A stretch of 64,000 bases of DNA, from positions 620,001 through 684,000 of the forward strand of contig JACJYL010000002.1 in the NCBI GenBank assembly GCA_020636105.1, written 5' to 3'. The first letter of the stretch is position 1. Each line of letters begins with the position of its first letter. Both the position numbers and the translations under genes were made by a program. Positions 10,752-20,592 of this stretch are shown here, one piece after another. This DNA comes from Lewinellaceae bacterium (GTDB lineage: Bacteria; Bacteroidota; Bacteroidia; Chitinophagales; Saprospiraceae). The notes below the pieces were generated by a model, which saw only the letters and a program-made list of their open reading frames with translations, did no database searches and was not told the origin of the DNA.

Positions 10752-13457
10752 CTAAATTTTATTTTTATGAGAGGCTATGGGCTTTTGGTTTAAATCCAAT
10801 TCAAGAAAATACTCTCCTGATTTTATTTCATTGGTTAAAAATCCTCTTTTTTGGAGCATGGCCAACATCACCAGGTTGGATTGTAAAACGTAGGCCACAA
10901 TTTTCCCAATGGCCATATCTTTGGCGATTTCGAAGATAAAATCCGTCATCTGCTGACCCAGTCCATTGCCTTGCCAGGGATCTGCGACCACAATGGCGAA
11001 CTCCGCAGTTTCCTTCCAGGCATCGCAGACAATGCGCACAACCCCTGCCATCTTTTTTCCTTCATCGGTGTCTATTTCTGCAATAATGGCCATTTCCCTA
11101 TCGTAATCAATTTGGGTAAACCGGGTTAAAAAGTCATGGTTGACCTCCGGGACATAGCCAAAAAACCGGTAATAAATAGATTGTTTGGACAGTGTCTTGA
11201 ACATTTCCGCTTCCATGGGTTCATCTTCAGGTCGGATAGGCCGCAGCAAAACTTCTTTTCCATTTTTCAGCTGGACCTTTTTGACATACTGTCCCATATA
11301 CGGGGAGATAACCAGATGTTGGTAAGGAAGTCCTTTTACCTCAGGCAGGTTTTTTTCCAGGACAATGTGTGCATCGAGGGCAAAACCACCCATTTCATCC
11401 ACCGCGAAGGGGTTGATATCAATTTCTTTGATTTCCGGAAAATCCATCAGCAGGTAAGAAAATTTGACGAGCAAAAACTGGATGACTTCCATGTTCACTT
11501 TGGGCATTCCACGATAACCTTCCAGCAACTGGAAAGCCTTGGTTTTCTCCATGATCCGTTTGGCCAGGGCCATATTTAAAGGAGGCAATCCCATATTGGT
11601 ATCTTTCAACAATTCCACCAACACCCCTCCCATCCCAAAAACGATGACCGGTCCGAAAATGGGATCTTTTTTTGCCCCAATGAGCAGTTCATAACGCTTA
11701 TCTATCATTTTCTCCACCAGAACGCCCATCACCAGGGCAGAAGGTTGGTGTTCTTTTACCTGTGTAATCAGAGAAGAATAGACCTCCGCTGCGTTTTTTG
11801 AAGATTTTATATTGAGATGCACCCCGCCGGCCTCTGTTTTATGGCCAATATCGGGTGAAACAATTTTCATCACGACCGGAAAACCAATTTCAGCTGCGGC
11901 TCTTGCTGCTGCTGTTGGCGAATGAACCACTTGATAAGGCGCCGTTGGAATATTGTAAATTTGCAATAATTGTTTGGCTTCAAACTCCATGAGCTGATAG
12001 CGGCCTTCGTCTAAAATGGAATGGATTAACTGGCTGGCGTTGGTTTTATCCGGTTGGAAATACGTGGGCATTGCGGAAGGCGTTTCCTGCAGTAATTTCA
12101 AATTATGGGAATAATGGTACATTTTCATAAAAACGTCCACCGCACTTTCCGGGTAACGAAAATGTGGAATATGGGCTAATTCCAGCAATTCTCTTCCTGC
12201 CTGAACATCCTGCTCTCCCATCCAGCAGGCAAAAATGGTTTTAGAATGGGCCGGCACCATAGTAACCAGTGCTTTGGCCACCTCGGTTGGGTCAGTAACG
12301 CCCTGAGTAGTAAAAATGGCCAATACAGCATCCGTGTTTTCATCTAAAAGACAAGCCTTGACGGCTTCCTTGTAAGTTTCGGCATTAGCGTCTCCAAGCA
12401 CATCTACCGGGTTATTATGACTCCAGTGAGCAGGCAGGAGTTTATCCAGGGTTAAAAGCGTTTCACTGGAAAGTGAAGCTATTTTACCCCCATTATTCAC
12501 TAAAAAATCAGTAGCCAGCACGCCGGGGCCTCCGGCGTTGGTCACGATCGCCAGCCTATTGCCTTCAGGACGGGGCTGCATCGACAATGCCTGGGCACAG
12601 TGAAACAATTGAGAAATCCGCTCTACCCGAATGATCCCGGCTCTCCTGAATGCAGCATCAAAAACCGCATCGTTTCCCGCCAGTGAACCGGTATGAGAAA
12701 GAGCAGCTTTAGCCCCTTCCCCGCTTTTCCCAGCCTTCAAAACGATGATGGGTTTGTACCGGGAAAAGGCACGGGCGGCACTCATGAACTTCCTGGCATT
12801 GGTGAGGCTTTCCATGTAAATGAGAATACACGAAGTTCGGTTGTCTGTGCCAAAGTAGTCGATCAAATCCGCGAAATCCACATCAATCATAGATCCTACC
12901 GATACAAAATGACTAAACCCAACATTTTGATCGACCGACCAATCGAGAATAGAAGCGTTGAGGGCTCCACTTTGGGAAATAAAAGCAATTTTGCCAGGTA
13001 ATGCCATTCTCGACAAGAAACTGGCATTGATACCCAGCGAGGGGTTAATAAATCCTACACAGTTGGGACCAATGATCCGGATTCTGTTTTTACGGGCCGT
13101 CTTTAAAATTTGTTGATACAACTCATTCCCTTTTTCTCCGGCTTCTTTGAACCCGGCAGAAAGGATAACTACCCCGCTGATCTTCACTTTCCCGCATTCT
13201 GCCAACACTTTCGAAACCGTAATGGCAGGAGTAGCTATTATAGCCATATCAACGGGCTGCTTAATTTTCAACACAGATTTATAACAAGCAATACCCTGGA
13301 TATGGTTATGTTTAAGGTTGACGGGAAAAATTTCACCTTTAAACCCTCCGTTCAGCAGGTTTTTCATCAATGCATACCCTACGCTTCCTTCTTTATTGGA
13401 CGCCCCTATTACCGCAATAGACCTGGGTTGAAATATCTTATCTAATTGTGGTTTCAT
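10752..13457 (-). CDS. Fused ADP-forming acyl-CoA synthetase and GNAT acetyltransferase
   Basis: In this 901-residue cytosolic protein the CoA-binding domain comes first (residues 1-130, IAVIGASNKEGSVG). A succinyl-CoA-ligase-like domain with the phospho-His motif SHTGSLAG (His255) follows. The ATP-grasp domain spans about 490-700, and a GNAT domain (about 735-890) carries the acetyl-CoA loop DPWQGNGLGQQM. The order is that of the Pat/YfiQ protein lysine acetyltransferases and of bifunctional acyl-CoA synthetase/GNAT proteins. Because the phospho-His is kept, the synthetase half may be active, making ATP from acyl-CoA, while the GNAT half may acetylate proteins. The gene starts 25 bp after the stop of the HDAC-type gene, so the two are probably one operon. 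The start ATG at 13457 opens directly into the Rossmann fold, as in homologues. Confidence 0.88.
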   Translation of the reverse strand: MKPQLDKIFQPRSIAVIGASNKEGSVGYALMKNLLNGGFKGEIFPVNLKHNHIQGIACYKSVLKIKQPVDMAIIATPAITVSKVLAECGKVKISGVVILSAGFKEAGEKGNELYQQILKTARKNRIRIIGPNCVGFINPSLGINASFLSRMALPGKIAFISQSGALNASILDWSVDQNVGFSHFVSVGSMIDVDFADLIDYFGTDNRTSCILIYMESLTNARKFMSAARAFSRYKPIIVLKAGKSGEGAKAALSHTGSLAGNDAVFDAAFRRAGIIRVERISQLFHCAQALSMQPRPEGNRLAIVTNAGGPGVLATDFLVNNGGKIASLSSETLLTLDKLLPAHWSHNNPVDVLGDANAETYKEAVKACLLDENTDAVLAIFTTQGVTDPTEVAKALVTMVPAHSKTIFACWMGEQDVQAGRELLELAHIPHFRYPESAVDVFMKMYHYSHNLKLLQETPSAMPTYFQPDKTNASQLIHSILDEGRYQLMEFEAKQLLQIYNIPTAPYQVVHSPTAAARAAAEIGFPVVMKIVSPDIGHKTEAGGVHLNIKSSKNAAEVYSSLITQVKEHQPSALVMGVLVEKMIDKRYELLIGAKKDPIFGPVIVFGMGGVLVELLKDTNMGLPPLNMALAKRIMEKTKAFQLLEGYRGMPKVNMEVIQFLLVKFSYLLMDFPEIKEIDINPFAVDEMGGFALDAHIVLEKNLPEVKGLPYQHLVISPYMGQYVKKVQLKNGKEVLLRPIRPEDEPMEAEMFKTLSKQSIYYRFFGYVPEVNHDFLTRFTQIDYDREMAIIAEIDTDEGKKMAGVVRIVCDAWKETAEFAIVVADPWQGNGLGQQMTDFIFEIAKDMAIGKIVAYVLQSNLVMLAMLQKRGFLTNEIKSGEYFLELDLNQKPIASHKNKI

Positions 13458-13482
13458 AGGACTAAATTGAAGGAATGACTAT

Positions 13483-14439
13483 TTATATTTTCCAGAATTT
13501 GCTCAAATTGGTATGCACCATACTCTTGTTCATCTCATAAGTTTGCCAAACCAGGATGGTGGATGAGGACTCTTTTTCCTCAAAAGGCATAGGCTCGCCA
13601 TTGATGCCTGCAAGGAAATTCAATACACCTCTGTACAGATCCATTACACTGTACCCGCCTTCAAGCGTTGCAAAAACATTATCAAAATTTTCGCGAAGGA
13701 GTTTCCCAATTTTATAGAAACTCCCGACAGACACATGTAAATCCAATAAAGGATCAAAACGGTGGGCATCAAAACCGGCAGAGATCGCCACCACATCGGG
13801 TTCGAATTGTTTGGCAACAGGTAAAAAGTCTCTTACGGCATCCATGAAAATATCGTCTCCACTATAAGGCGGTAAAGGAACATTGATGGTAAATCCCTTA
13901 CCGGCTCCCTCTCCTATCTCTCCTACAAATCCGTGGCCAGGGAAGGCCGGATATTGATGTTGTGACCAATACATCACTTTGTCGGTATCATAAAAAATGT
14001 GAGAAGTGCCATCGCCCAAATGCCCGTCAAAGTCAAAAATAAGGACTTTTTTTCCTTCGTTCACCAGTTTTTGAGTGGCAATAGCGATATTATTGAACAG
14101 GCAGAAACCGCTTGATCTTTCGGGATAAGCATGGTGTCCGGGAGGGCGCACCAGGGCAAAGTCATTTTGCTCAGCCGCCATGAGAGTAGCCCCCACTGCA
14201 AAAAGCGCTGCCTCCCAACTGCCCGGGGAAGTGGCCGTATCCTCGTCCAGACGAATTCCTTCCTTACAAGATTTTTCAACCCGACGGATATATTCACTGG
14301 TGTGAATCAGTTCAAGATAGGATTCCCCACTTTTTACGGGGGTTGAAATCAAACCCTGAAAAGGTTCTAAACGCTTATGGCTTTCCGGGTGCATCCCGGT
14401 ATCGTGCTCGAAAAAAATATCGTTATAAATTAATTTCAT
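13483..14439 (-). CDS. HDAC/AcuC-family deacetylase
   Basis: This 318-residue zinc amidohydrolase belongs to the histone deacetylase, AcuC and acetylpolyamine hydrolase family. Visible motifs are EHDTGMHPES at residues 11-20, the catalytic RPPGHH (His102, His103), zinc ligands Asp138 and His140 in DFDGHLGDGT, Asp224 in SAGFDAH and the tyrosine of LEGGYS. The usual DxHHGNGT motif is changed to DGHLGDGT, but the ligands remain. It is the first gene of the apparent operon with the synthetase/acetyltransferase. By analogy with Bacillus acuABC, it probably removes acetyl groups that the GNAT partner adds. Polyamine or small-molecule substrates are an alternative. Confidence 0.88.
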   Translation of the reverse strand: MKLIYNDIFFEHDTGMHPESHKRLEPFQGLISTPVKSGESYLELIHTSEYIRRVEKSCKEGIRLDEDTATSPGSWEAALFAVGATLMAAEQNDFALVRPPGHHAYPERSSGFCLFNNIAIATQKLVNEGKKVLIFDFDGHLGDGTSHIFYDTDKVMYWSQHQYPAFPGHGFVGEIGEGAGKGFTINVPLPPYSGDDIFMDAVRDFLPVAKQFEPDVVAISAGFDAHRFDPLLDLHVSVGSFYKIGKLLRENFDNVFATLEGGYSVMDLYRGVLNFLAGINGEPMPFEEKESSSTILVWQTYEMNKSMVHTNLSKFWKI

Positions 14440-14562
14440 CGCTTTGGCTTTACTTAGACAAGAAAAAAAAATCGAACGGGAATGTTGTCTATACTATCAA
14501 CATCAAAACACCAAAATACAAGCTATTCTACTGAGTAAATGTGACCAAAATCATCCCCTGAC

Positions 14563-14576
14563 CTGATATTTGTCAG
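14563..14576. promoter_or_regulatory. Palindromic candidate operator upstream of the deacetylase operon
   Basis: CTGATATTTGTCAG has dyad symmetry (CTGA and TCAG arms) and the TGA-N6-TCA form seen in CRP/FNR-type sites. Thirteen of its bases recur exactly at 30245-30257, upstream of a universal stress protein gene. It lies 124 bp upstream of the start at 14439. The assignment to a CRP/FNR regulator is inference. The rest of 14440-14740 shows no gene. Confidence 0.45.
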
Positions 14577-14779
14577 TAGAACAGGAGGCTTGTTTTACGC
14601 TTTTTTAAGGAACGGTGGGTAGTCCGCAAAGCTACAAATATGTTGGGTTTTATTTGCAGGAATATTTTTTTTTTCAAATGAAAACGCATGGGTATTTGGG
14701 TAGGAAAATGAGCTGTTGTGGAATGACATTACGCGAATTTGATCCAGTATTAATAACGCATGAAAATAACAATTTTAAT

Positions 14780-15115
14780 GCAGGACAGGAGTCCTGCACC
14801 TTGGTCCGCGTACGACATTCATGTCGTAGCGAGCCCATTATGATTTTGTGTAACTATTGTATTCAGCTGGTGATGAATTTATGATCGTTTATAAACAACA
14901 GTGTAGCTCGTTACGACATTTTTGTCGTACAAAAAAAACCAGTAGCTCGTTACGACATTTTTATCGTACAAAAAAACCAGTAGCTCGTTACGACATTTTT
15001 GCCGTACAAAAAAAACCAGTAGCTCGTTACGACATTTTTATCGTACAAAAAAAACCAGTAGCTCGTTACGACATTTTTGTCGTACACGGACATAGGTGCA
15101 GGACTCCCGTCCTGC
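14780..15115. repeat. REP/BIME-like element 1 with terminal hairpins and five 39-bp units
   Basis: The element is bounded by two 18-bp hairpins with the same 7-bp stem, GCAGGAC...GTCCTGC (14780-14797, loop AGGA; 15098-15115, loop TCCC). Inside, one inverted unit (TACGACATTCATGTCGTA, then GCGAGC) faces five direct units of about 39 bp. Each direct unit carries GCTCGTTACGACAT and a matching TGTCGTAC arm, across an AT-rich spacer. Facing palindromes of this kind are the layout of a BIME. The bases just left of it (about 14740-14762) resemble the 5' end of the RAYT gene, as if a second transposase copy once abutted it. Confidence 0.8.
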
Positions 15116-15126
15116 AAAACAATAAA

Positions 15127-15496
15127 TTACATTCCTGTATTAATATATCCAATATCATTCCAAATGTCTTCAAAAATGATCACATCCAGGAGTCCCTTTC
15201 CAGAAAAATAATTTGACGCACTACTATACCTATAATGCTCCGGAAACGACACGACGCCGGACCTGACAGGATTTAAATGAATGTAGTCGAGCTTTTGACG
15301 AATAACCTTAGGACTATACAAAGCAATGGGATGATTATCGCCCTGCCAAAGATTATGATGACTGTTGGTGCTATTTTTTCGGGCATTAAATGCAAAATGA
15401 TTCAGTAGCCATTCCCTGCGGCTTTCCGGGTTTTTTGGATCATGGAGGTAATCCAGAAATTGATTAGAGGTATAGGTTTAAAAGACTGTAAGATCT
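15127..15496 (-). pseudogene. Truncated copy of the REP-associated tyrosine transposase
   Basis: This stretch is nearly identical in DNA to the 3' part of the intact transposase at 20862-21449. It keeps the YIHLNPVRSG and YRYSSAS motifs and the C-terminus. Homology stops near 15496, after a one-base deletion in the GGTTTTA run (GGTTTA here). The N-terminal half, with the HxH pair and the catalytic tyrosine, is absent. The near identity indicates a recent duplication. Confidence 0.85.
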
Positions 15497-15554
15497 AAAG
15501 CACCCCCTCCCCTTTTTGGGGGTAAAAAAAGTCAAGAAAGTGTCGCAATCAGCC

Positions 15555-15592
15555 CAAAAAACAAGGGCCCTTCCGGTAATCCGGAAGGGTCC
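15555..15592 (-). terminator. Rho-independent terminator of the susCD operon
   Basis: Arms GGGCCCTTCCGG and CCGGAAGGGTCC close a TAAT loop. On the minus strand the hairpin is followed by TTGTTTTTT. It lies about 77 bp downstream of the SusD stop. Confidence 0.85.
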
Positions 15593-15668
15593 TGTATTAT
15601 TATTAAGATTAGTACAAATCAAAAAAAAGGAGGATATGGTTCAATCAGTTTTGAACCATATCCTAATA

Positions 15669-17048
15669 TTAATAACCTGTATTCTGAACCATATTGGAAT
15701 TGGCGTTCAATTCTACTTCCGGAATCGGGAAAGCGTAATTGTAACTGCCATAAGTTGGTCCTCCATGAGTTTGCTTGAAGGCATCCACCAAAGGAATGTC
15801 CTTACCGGAACGCGCCAGGTCATCGAAACGGAAACCTTCGAAACAAAGCTCTCTTCTTCTTTCCTTAAGGATATTCTCCTTTGTTGCCGAAGCATAAGGA
15901 AGCGCACCTCTTTTTGCAGTAATAGAATTGAGCTGAATCAATGCATCCGCTGGGCTACTTTCAAGCAGCGCTTCTGCATAATTCAACACCACTTCCTCAT
16001 ACCTGAAAATATTGATGTTATCGGAATAATCATTGGAAGGATATTTTCCCATATTTCTCAATACTCCGGTACCATCACCCATTCCGATCATAGCTTCATC
16101 AGCACGAACATCCCCCGGATCAAAGATGGTCAACAGATCATCAAGTACTTCAATATCTCCGTAAGCAGCTCCTCTGTATATTTGCTGGATACCGTTGATA
16201 TTTTCGTTGTCTGTGGAGCTGAAAGCCAACTCAAAAATAGAGTTTGCAGCCGCATCTACCTGCCAGGAGCCGATATAATCAGCTGCTTCGAGAATCTGGT
16301 ATTCGCCAGAATTAATGATCGCTTCGGAAGCTGTTTTTACCGCAGCCCAATCTCCAAAATAGGTGCCAACTCTGGACTTAAGTGCCTGAACACCATAGGT
16401 AGTAAGTAATTGTTTAGAACCATCATTTCCTCCTGCTTTCATCAGTGATAATGCTGTGGCTATATCAGCCTCAATAGCAGCACGCACTTCAGCAACAGAA
16501 TTCCTTGAAGGGGTGAGGTTTTCACCTTTATACTCTGTAATGTAAGGTACGCCCAAAGTTCCACCTGCATGTTGCTCACCAAATAATTTCAGCAGGTCAA
16601 AGTGAGCCAAAGCACGGATGGCATAGGCCTGACCAATCATCTGGTTGATCTCATCAGCATCTCCTTCTAAATTAGCCGCATCAAGACCAATAATGATATT
16701 GGCAGAAGCAACCACAGCATACATAGCCGTCCAGGTATCCCTGGCATAAGCATCACTTTCCCCCATATCCATAGCAGAAGGCGTCAGGAATCTTCCTGAA
16801 TTACCATTGGAAAAAGCGTTATCAGAACGTATTTCATTAAAAATGATCAGATCCCTGCCATAATAAGCAGAAGTGGTAAGTCTGTTGTAAGCCCCGTATA
16901 GAACACCCTCAACGTCTTCGGCTGTCGTGATACTTCCCTCAACGACTTTATCCTGTGCCAGCGTGGGATCCAAAACATCCTTGTTACAGGAGGTCATAAA
17001 GCCGACAATCAGGGCTGAAAGGAATAATGTATTAATGTATTTTTTCAT
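15669..17048 (-). CDS. SusD/RagB-family outer-membrane lipoprotein
   Basis: The 459-residue protein is probably the surface-exposed substrate-binding partner of the SusC-type channel encoded just upstream. The lipobox VGFMTSC places the lipidated cysteine at residue 21. The N-terminal region with VEGVLYGAYNRL and the C-terminal ELCFEGFRFDDLARSG pattern are typical of the RagB/SusD family. It starts 4 bp after the SusC stop, so the two are co-transcribed. No glycosidase, sulfatase or peptidase gene adjoins the pair, so the substrate cannot be inferred. A terminator follows. Confidence 0.93.
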   Translation of the reverse strand: MKKYINTLFLSALIVGFMTSCNKDVLDPTLAQDKVVEGSITTAEDVEGVLYGAYNRLTTSAYYGRDLIIFNEIRSDNAFSNGNSGRFLTPSAMDMGESDAYARDTWTAMYAVVASANIIIGLDAANLEGDADEINQMIGQAYAIRALAHFDLLKLFGEQHAGGTLGVPYITEYKGENLTPSRNSVAEVRAAIEADIATALSLMKAGGNDGSKQLLTTYGVQALKSRVGTYFGDWAAVKTASEAIINSGEYQILEAADYIGSWQVDAAANSIFELAFSSTDNENINGIQQIYRGAAYGDIEVLDDLLTIFDPGDVRADEAMIGMGDGTGVLRNMGKYPSNDYSDNINIFRYEEVVLNYAEALLESSPADALIQLNSITAKRGALPYASATKENILKERRRELCFEGFRFDDLARSGKDIPLVDAFKQTHGGPTYGSYNYAFPIPEVELNANSNMVQNTGY

Positions 17049-17052
17049 TTTC

Positions 17053-20000
17053 TTAGAATTTTAAGTTTAAACCAAAAGTGATTGACTTAACAGGAGGAGT
17101 GGTCATATAGGTAAAACCATCAGCCCTAACCTCTGGATCGTACTTCAAATTTTTATCTTTTACCCAGGTAAACAGATTGGTACCCCGCACATAAACCTGG
17201 ATATTTTCCATCTTAACCTTTGAAGCAATGGTTTCAGGGAAGTTGTATCCCAGAACCAGGTCTTTTACCCGTGCATAATCCCCGTCAAACAAAAATCTCG
17301 TAGAAGTTCTGGAGGCATTATTTCCAACATTATTATGTAATTGAATAGGCACATCGGTAATATCTCCAGGCTTCTGCCATCTTCTCATCAAATCCGCAAC
17401 TCCCTGGTAGTATTCAGTCGTATAACGTCCTGAATGCCAGGTGTAGAATGACCAGTCCTCAAAAACCTGGTGGCCACCGGCATAATAAGCGCTGATATCA
17501 AAATACAGGCCTTTAAAATCTATATGAAGATTTGCTCCTCCAGTCAATTTAGGAATGGCGGAAGTATTGGTATGCACTTTTTCCGCAGCATAATAATCCT
17601 CAGTCAATTCGTCTCCTTCATCGCTGTTGAGGTACCATTGAGGTGCTCCGGTATCAGGATTCACTCCTGCGTATTCCTGCATGTGCCATGCGTAAATAGG
17701 ATATCCGACTTCAATGATCCTGCTGCCTGTTTCAATATTGATGTCTTCACCATTGGCGTCCTTTGCCAGTTGGGTTACCTCATTGCTAAGGGTTGCAAAA
17801 TTGACTGAAAAATCAATATTGAAATCCTTCTTTCTGACGATACCAAAATTCAAAATGGCTTCAAAACCTTTATTCACAACGGTTCCGATGTTTTGAGTGA
17901 TGCTGGTGTGGCCGGAAGTTCTGGTAAGAGGCACTGCCTGCAAAAGATCATAGGTTTCTTTGTTGAAGTATGATAAAGCACCATCGATCCGGTTATCCAA
18001 AATTCCAAAGTCAATCCCGACATCGTAATTTTTGTTCTTTTCCCAGGTCAGGTTTGAGTTACCGTATTCACTTGGATAAACGGCCCCCTGGTTGGCATAA
18101 TCGGCATCATAGGACAACAAAGCCTGATACTGATTTATACCTACAGAAGAGTTTCCACTGACCCCGTAAGTACCCCTCAACCTAAGGATGTCGATAAGGT
18201 TCATACCAGCCATAAATGCTTCCTCGCTTATATTCCAGGCAGCACCTACAGACCAGAAGTTACCAAAACGAAGATCCGGAGCGAACCTTGAAGAACCTTC
18301 TCTTCTAAACGTGAAATCAACGATGTATTTACCTTTGAAGTTATAATTGACCATTCCGAGGTAAGACAAATTGATCCAGTCCGTAAAGTTTGAACCAGCA
18401 TCCTGGTTGGCACCGGACTGGTCAATATTGGTCAATCCGTCTGTGGAGAAGTTCTCTCCGTATCCCCATAACCAGTTATTATTGTTTTTCTGAAATTCCA
18501 TCAATCCTTTAAGGTCAATGCGGTGACCGCCTGAGAGCTTGATAGAGTAATCCAGAGAGTTTTGGGTCACAACATTGAAATTCCTTTGGATCGAAGCATA
18601 AGAAGTACCATTTTCCTGTTGAGAATCGCCATATTTACGGTTTTGGTAATTCTTATAATCTACAATATTAAAATCAATACCAACGAGGGTTTTAAATTCA
18701 AGATTATCGATAATTTCCCAGGTCAAATAGGAATTCGTCCTGATACGATTGAGGTTATTATACACTACATCATTATCTTTGAGATACAGGTAGTTATAAA
18801 TAGAGGAAGTCAGGTTTAAATTTGGATCTCCATTTTCATCATAAGGCTGATCGATCGGAGGCTGGAACCATTTGCCCATGTATGGATTGGCAAAATAGGC
18901 ACTATTCTCCAGGAGCAAACCATCCTGCAATACTCTGGTGTAACTATTCGCTGTTGAAAATTTCACACGGCGACCAAGATCCCTGTTATAGTTTAGGGCC
19001 CCTGCAATCCGGGAGAACTTACTTCCAACAACAGTGAACTCCGTTTCATTGTATCCGAGAGAAGCATAAAATGAAGATACTTCATCTCCTCCAGAGGCAG
19101 AAAGGTTAACATTGGTAATAGGAGCATTCTCATTTTTAAATGCTGCTTCCCAATTTCCTTCCTTTCTTCCGTTATCACGCCAATCCTGGTAAACAGCAAT
19201 ACCGCCGAAACCCTGATCCTTGGCCCAATCGAATGTACCTTCTTTGGTAAATACGGTTCCACCTTCGGAATATGTATTGTAAATACCTTCAAGGTAAAGT
19301 TCTTCTCTTTGAGCACCCGTTAATACATCACGACCAGAAGTTGCATCATTTTGAAAACCGCGGGAAGTACTCAGGTTGAAACTGGTTTTACCGGATTTTC
19401 CCCTTTTAGTAGTGATAACGATAACTCCATTGGAACCCCGTGCACCATAAGCAGAAGTAGCAGATGCATCCTTCAATACAGTGATGGATTCAATATCGTT
19501 GCTATTGATTCCCGCCAATGCATTTAAGGAAGTTCTCGCCGTTCCATCAGTAAAATTGGTATTGATAATAGGAACCCCGTCAATTACAAATAAAGGATCA
19601 TTACCAGCAGAAATGGAACCAACCCCTCTGATTCTTATATCCTGAGAGGCTCCCGGAGAACCAGATTGGGAAGAGATCACCAGTCCGGCTACTTTTCCCT
19701 GTAGTGCCTGGTCAACAGATACTACGGGAATATCTTTCAATGTTTCCCCGGTTACGGAAACGGTGGATCCGGTTATTTGATTTTTTTCCCGGCTACCGTA
19801 CCCCAGCACAACAACTTCGCCAAGTAAACTGGCAGAAGTTTCAAGGGTTAAATTCAATACATCAGATGTACCGATCTCAACTTCCTGTGTTTCGAAACCG
19901 GTGTAACTAAAAACCAACACCTTGCCGTCAGCAGGAACGTTAATGGAATACATACCGTTAAAATCGGTAACCGTACCCGATGACGTTCCCTGGACCAAAA

Positions 20001-20121
20001 CGGTTGCTCCGATCAGAGTTTCCCCGTCTTTGTCAACCACCTTTCCAGTAATTGTCCTTTGCGCCATTAGAGTGCCTGAAAAAAGTACAAGCAATCCAAA
20101 AATAAAGCAGAGTTTTTTCAT
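17053..20121 (-). CDS. SusC/RagA-family TonB-linked outer-membrane transporter
   Basis: In this 1022-residue protein a signal peptide (about 1-20) precedes a carboxypeptidase-D-like domain (ITGKVVDKDGETLIGATV). A TonB-box-like stretch EVVVLGYG and the plug domain with IRIRGVGSISAGNDPLFVIDGVP follow, then the long beta-barrel ending in LKF, a typical outer-membrane terminal signal. It forms the energised channel that pairs with the downstream SusD protein. No adjacent anti-sigma or sigma gene is present. The 470 bp upstream hold only weak promoter-like matches. Insertion-type repeats lie outside both ends of this transport operon. Confidence 0.95.
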   Translation of the reverse strand: MKKLCFIFGLLVLFSGTLMAQRTITGKVVDKDGETLIGATVLVQGTSSGTVTDFNGMYSINVPADGKVLVFSYTGFETQEVEIGTSDVLNLTLETSASLLGEVVVLGYGSREKNQITGSTVSVTGETLKDIPVVSVDQALQGKVAGLVISSQSGSPGASQDIRIRGVGSISAGNDPLFVIDGVPIINTNFTDGTARTSLNALAGINSNDIESITVLKDASATSAYGARGSNGVIVITTKRGKSGKTSFNLSTSRGFQNDATSGRDVLTGAQREELYLEGIYNTYSEGGTVFTKEGTFDWAKDQGFGGIAVYQDWRDNGRKEGNWEAAFKNENAPITNVNLSASGGDEVSSFYASLGYNETEFTVVGSKFSRIAGALNYNRDLGRRVKFSTANSYTRVLQDGLLLENSAYFANPYMGKWFQPPIDQPYDENGDPNLNLTSSIYNYLYLKDNDVVYNNLNRIRTNSYLTWEIIDNLEFKTLVGIDFNIVDYKNYQNRKYGDSQQENGTSYASIQRNFNVVTQNSLDYSIKLSGGHRIDLKGLMEFQKNNNNWLWGYGENFSTDGLTNIDQSGANQDAGSNFTDWINLSYLGMVNYNFKGKYIVDFTFRREGSSRFAPDLRFGNFWSVGAAWNISEEAFMAGMNLIDILRLRGTYGVSGNSSVGINQYQALLSYDADYANQGAVYPSEYGNSNLTWEKNKNYDVGIDFGILDNRIDGALSYFNKETYDLLQAVPLTRTSGHTSITQNIGTVVNKGFEAILNFGIVRKKDFNIDFSVNFATLSNEVTQLAKDANGEDINIETGSRIIEVGYPIYAWHMQEYAGVNPDTGAPQWYLNSDEGDELTEDYYAAEKVHTNTSAIPKLTGGANLHIDFKGLYFDISAYYAGGHQVFEDWSFYTWHSGRYTTEYYQGVADLMRRWQKPGDITDVPIQLHNNVGNNASRTSTRFLFDGDYARVKDLVLGYNFPETIASKVKMENIQVYVRGTNLFTWVKDKNLKYDPEVRADGFTYMTTPPVKSITFGLNLKF

Positions 20122-20592
20122 GTTAAATTAATTTTGTGAACGAAAAAAAATTACCCAATTTACCAAATATCAAATTCAACAAAATGAATGTCCAAAATAT
20201 CAATAGTAAATTCTAATTGTTCAAAATCAACAGAAATACCAGAGTACTTAGAAAACCGCTGGTTCGTTCATGGGAAAGAATAACAAAAAACATCCCCTTA
20301 TCCAGGGATATCCAAGATAATAAATATTGGAAAAGAAAATTTGTAGTTGGAATGCTTAACAGGTTGAAGATAGTTTGTTTCTACAATTTGCCAAAAAAAA
20401 ATGGAATGAATTTCGTCTATTAAATTTTATGTTTAAATCAATTACAAGTGTTTCAACCACATTAATCAATTGATTCTATGCTATTTAAATGAATTTGAGG
20501 CAAAAAATAAAATTTTATATCAAAGGATAATATTGAAAAAATAATAAAAGTGGAATGGATTACGGCTTAGGAAGCGCTTTTTTAAATAATAC
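20122..20592. other. AT-rich gap upstream of susC
   Basis: No gene is recognisable here. A TATTTTG string near 20190 on the minus strand, preceded by TTTG about 22 bp further upstream, is a near miss to the Bacteroidota promoter consensus and could drive susCD. Confidence 0.4.

Noticed and set aside
14780..15115. CRISPR array
   Set aside because: The units are palindromic REP-type sequences without unique spacers, and no cas gene is present.
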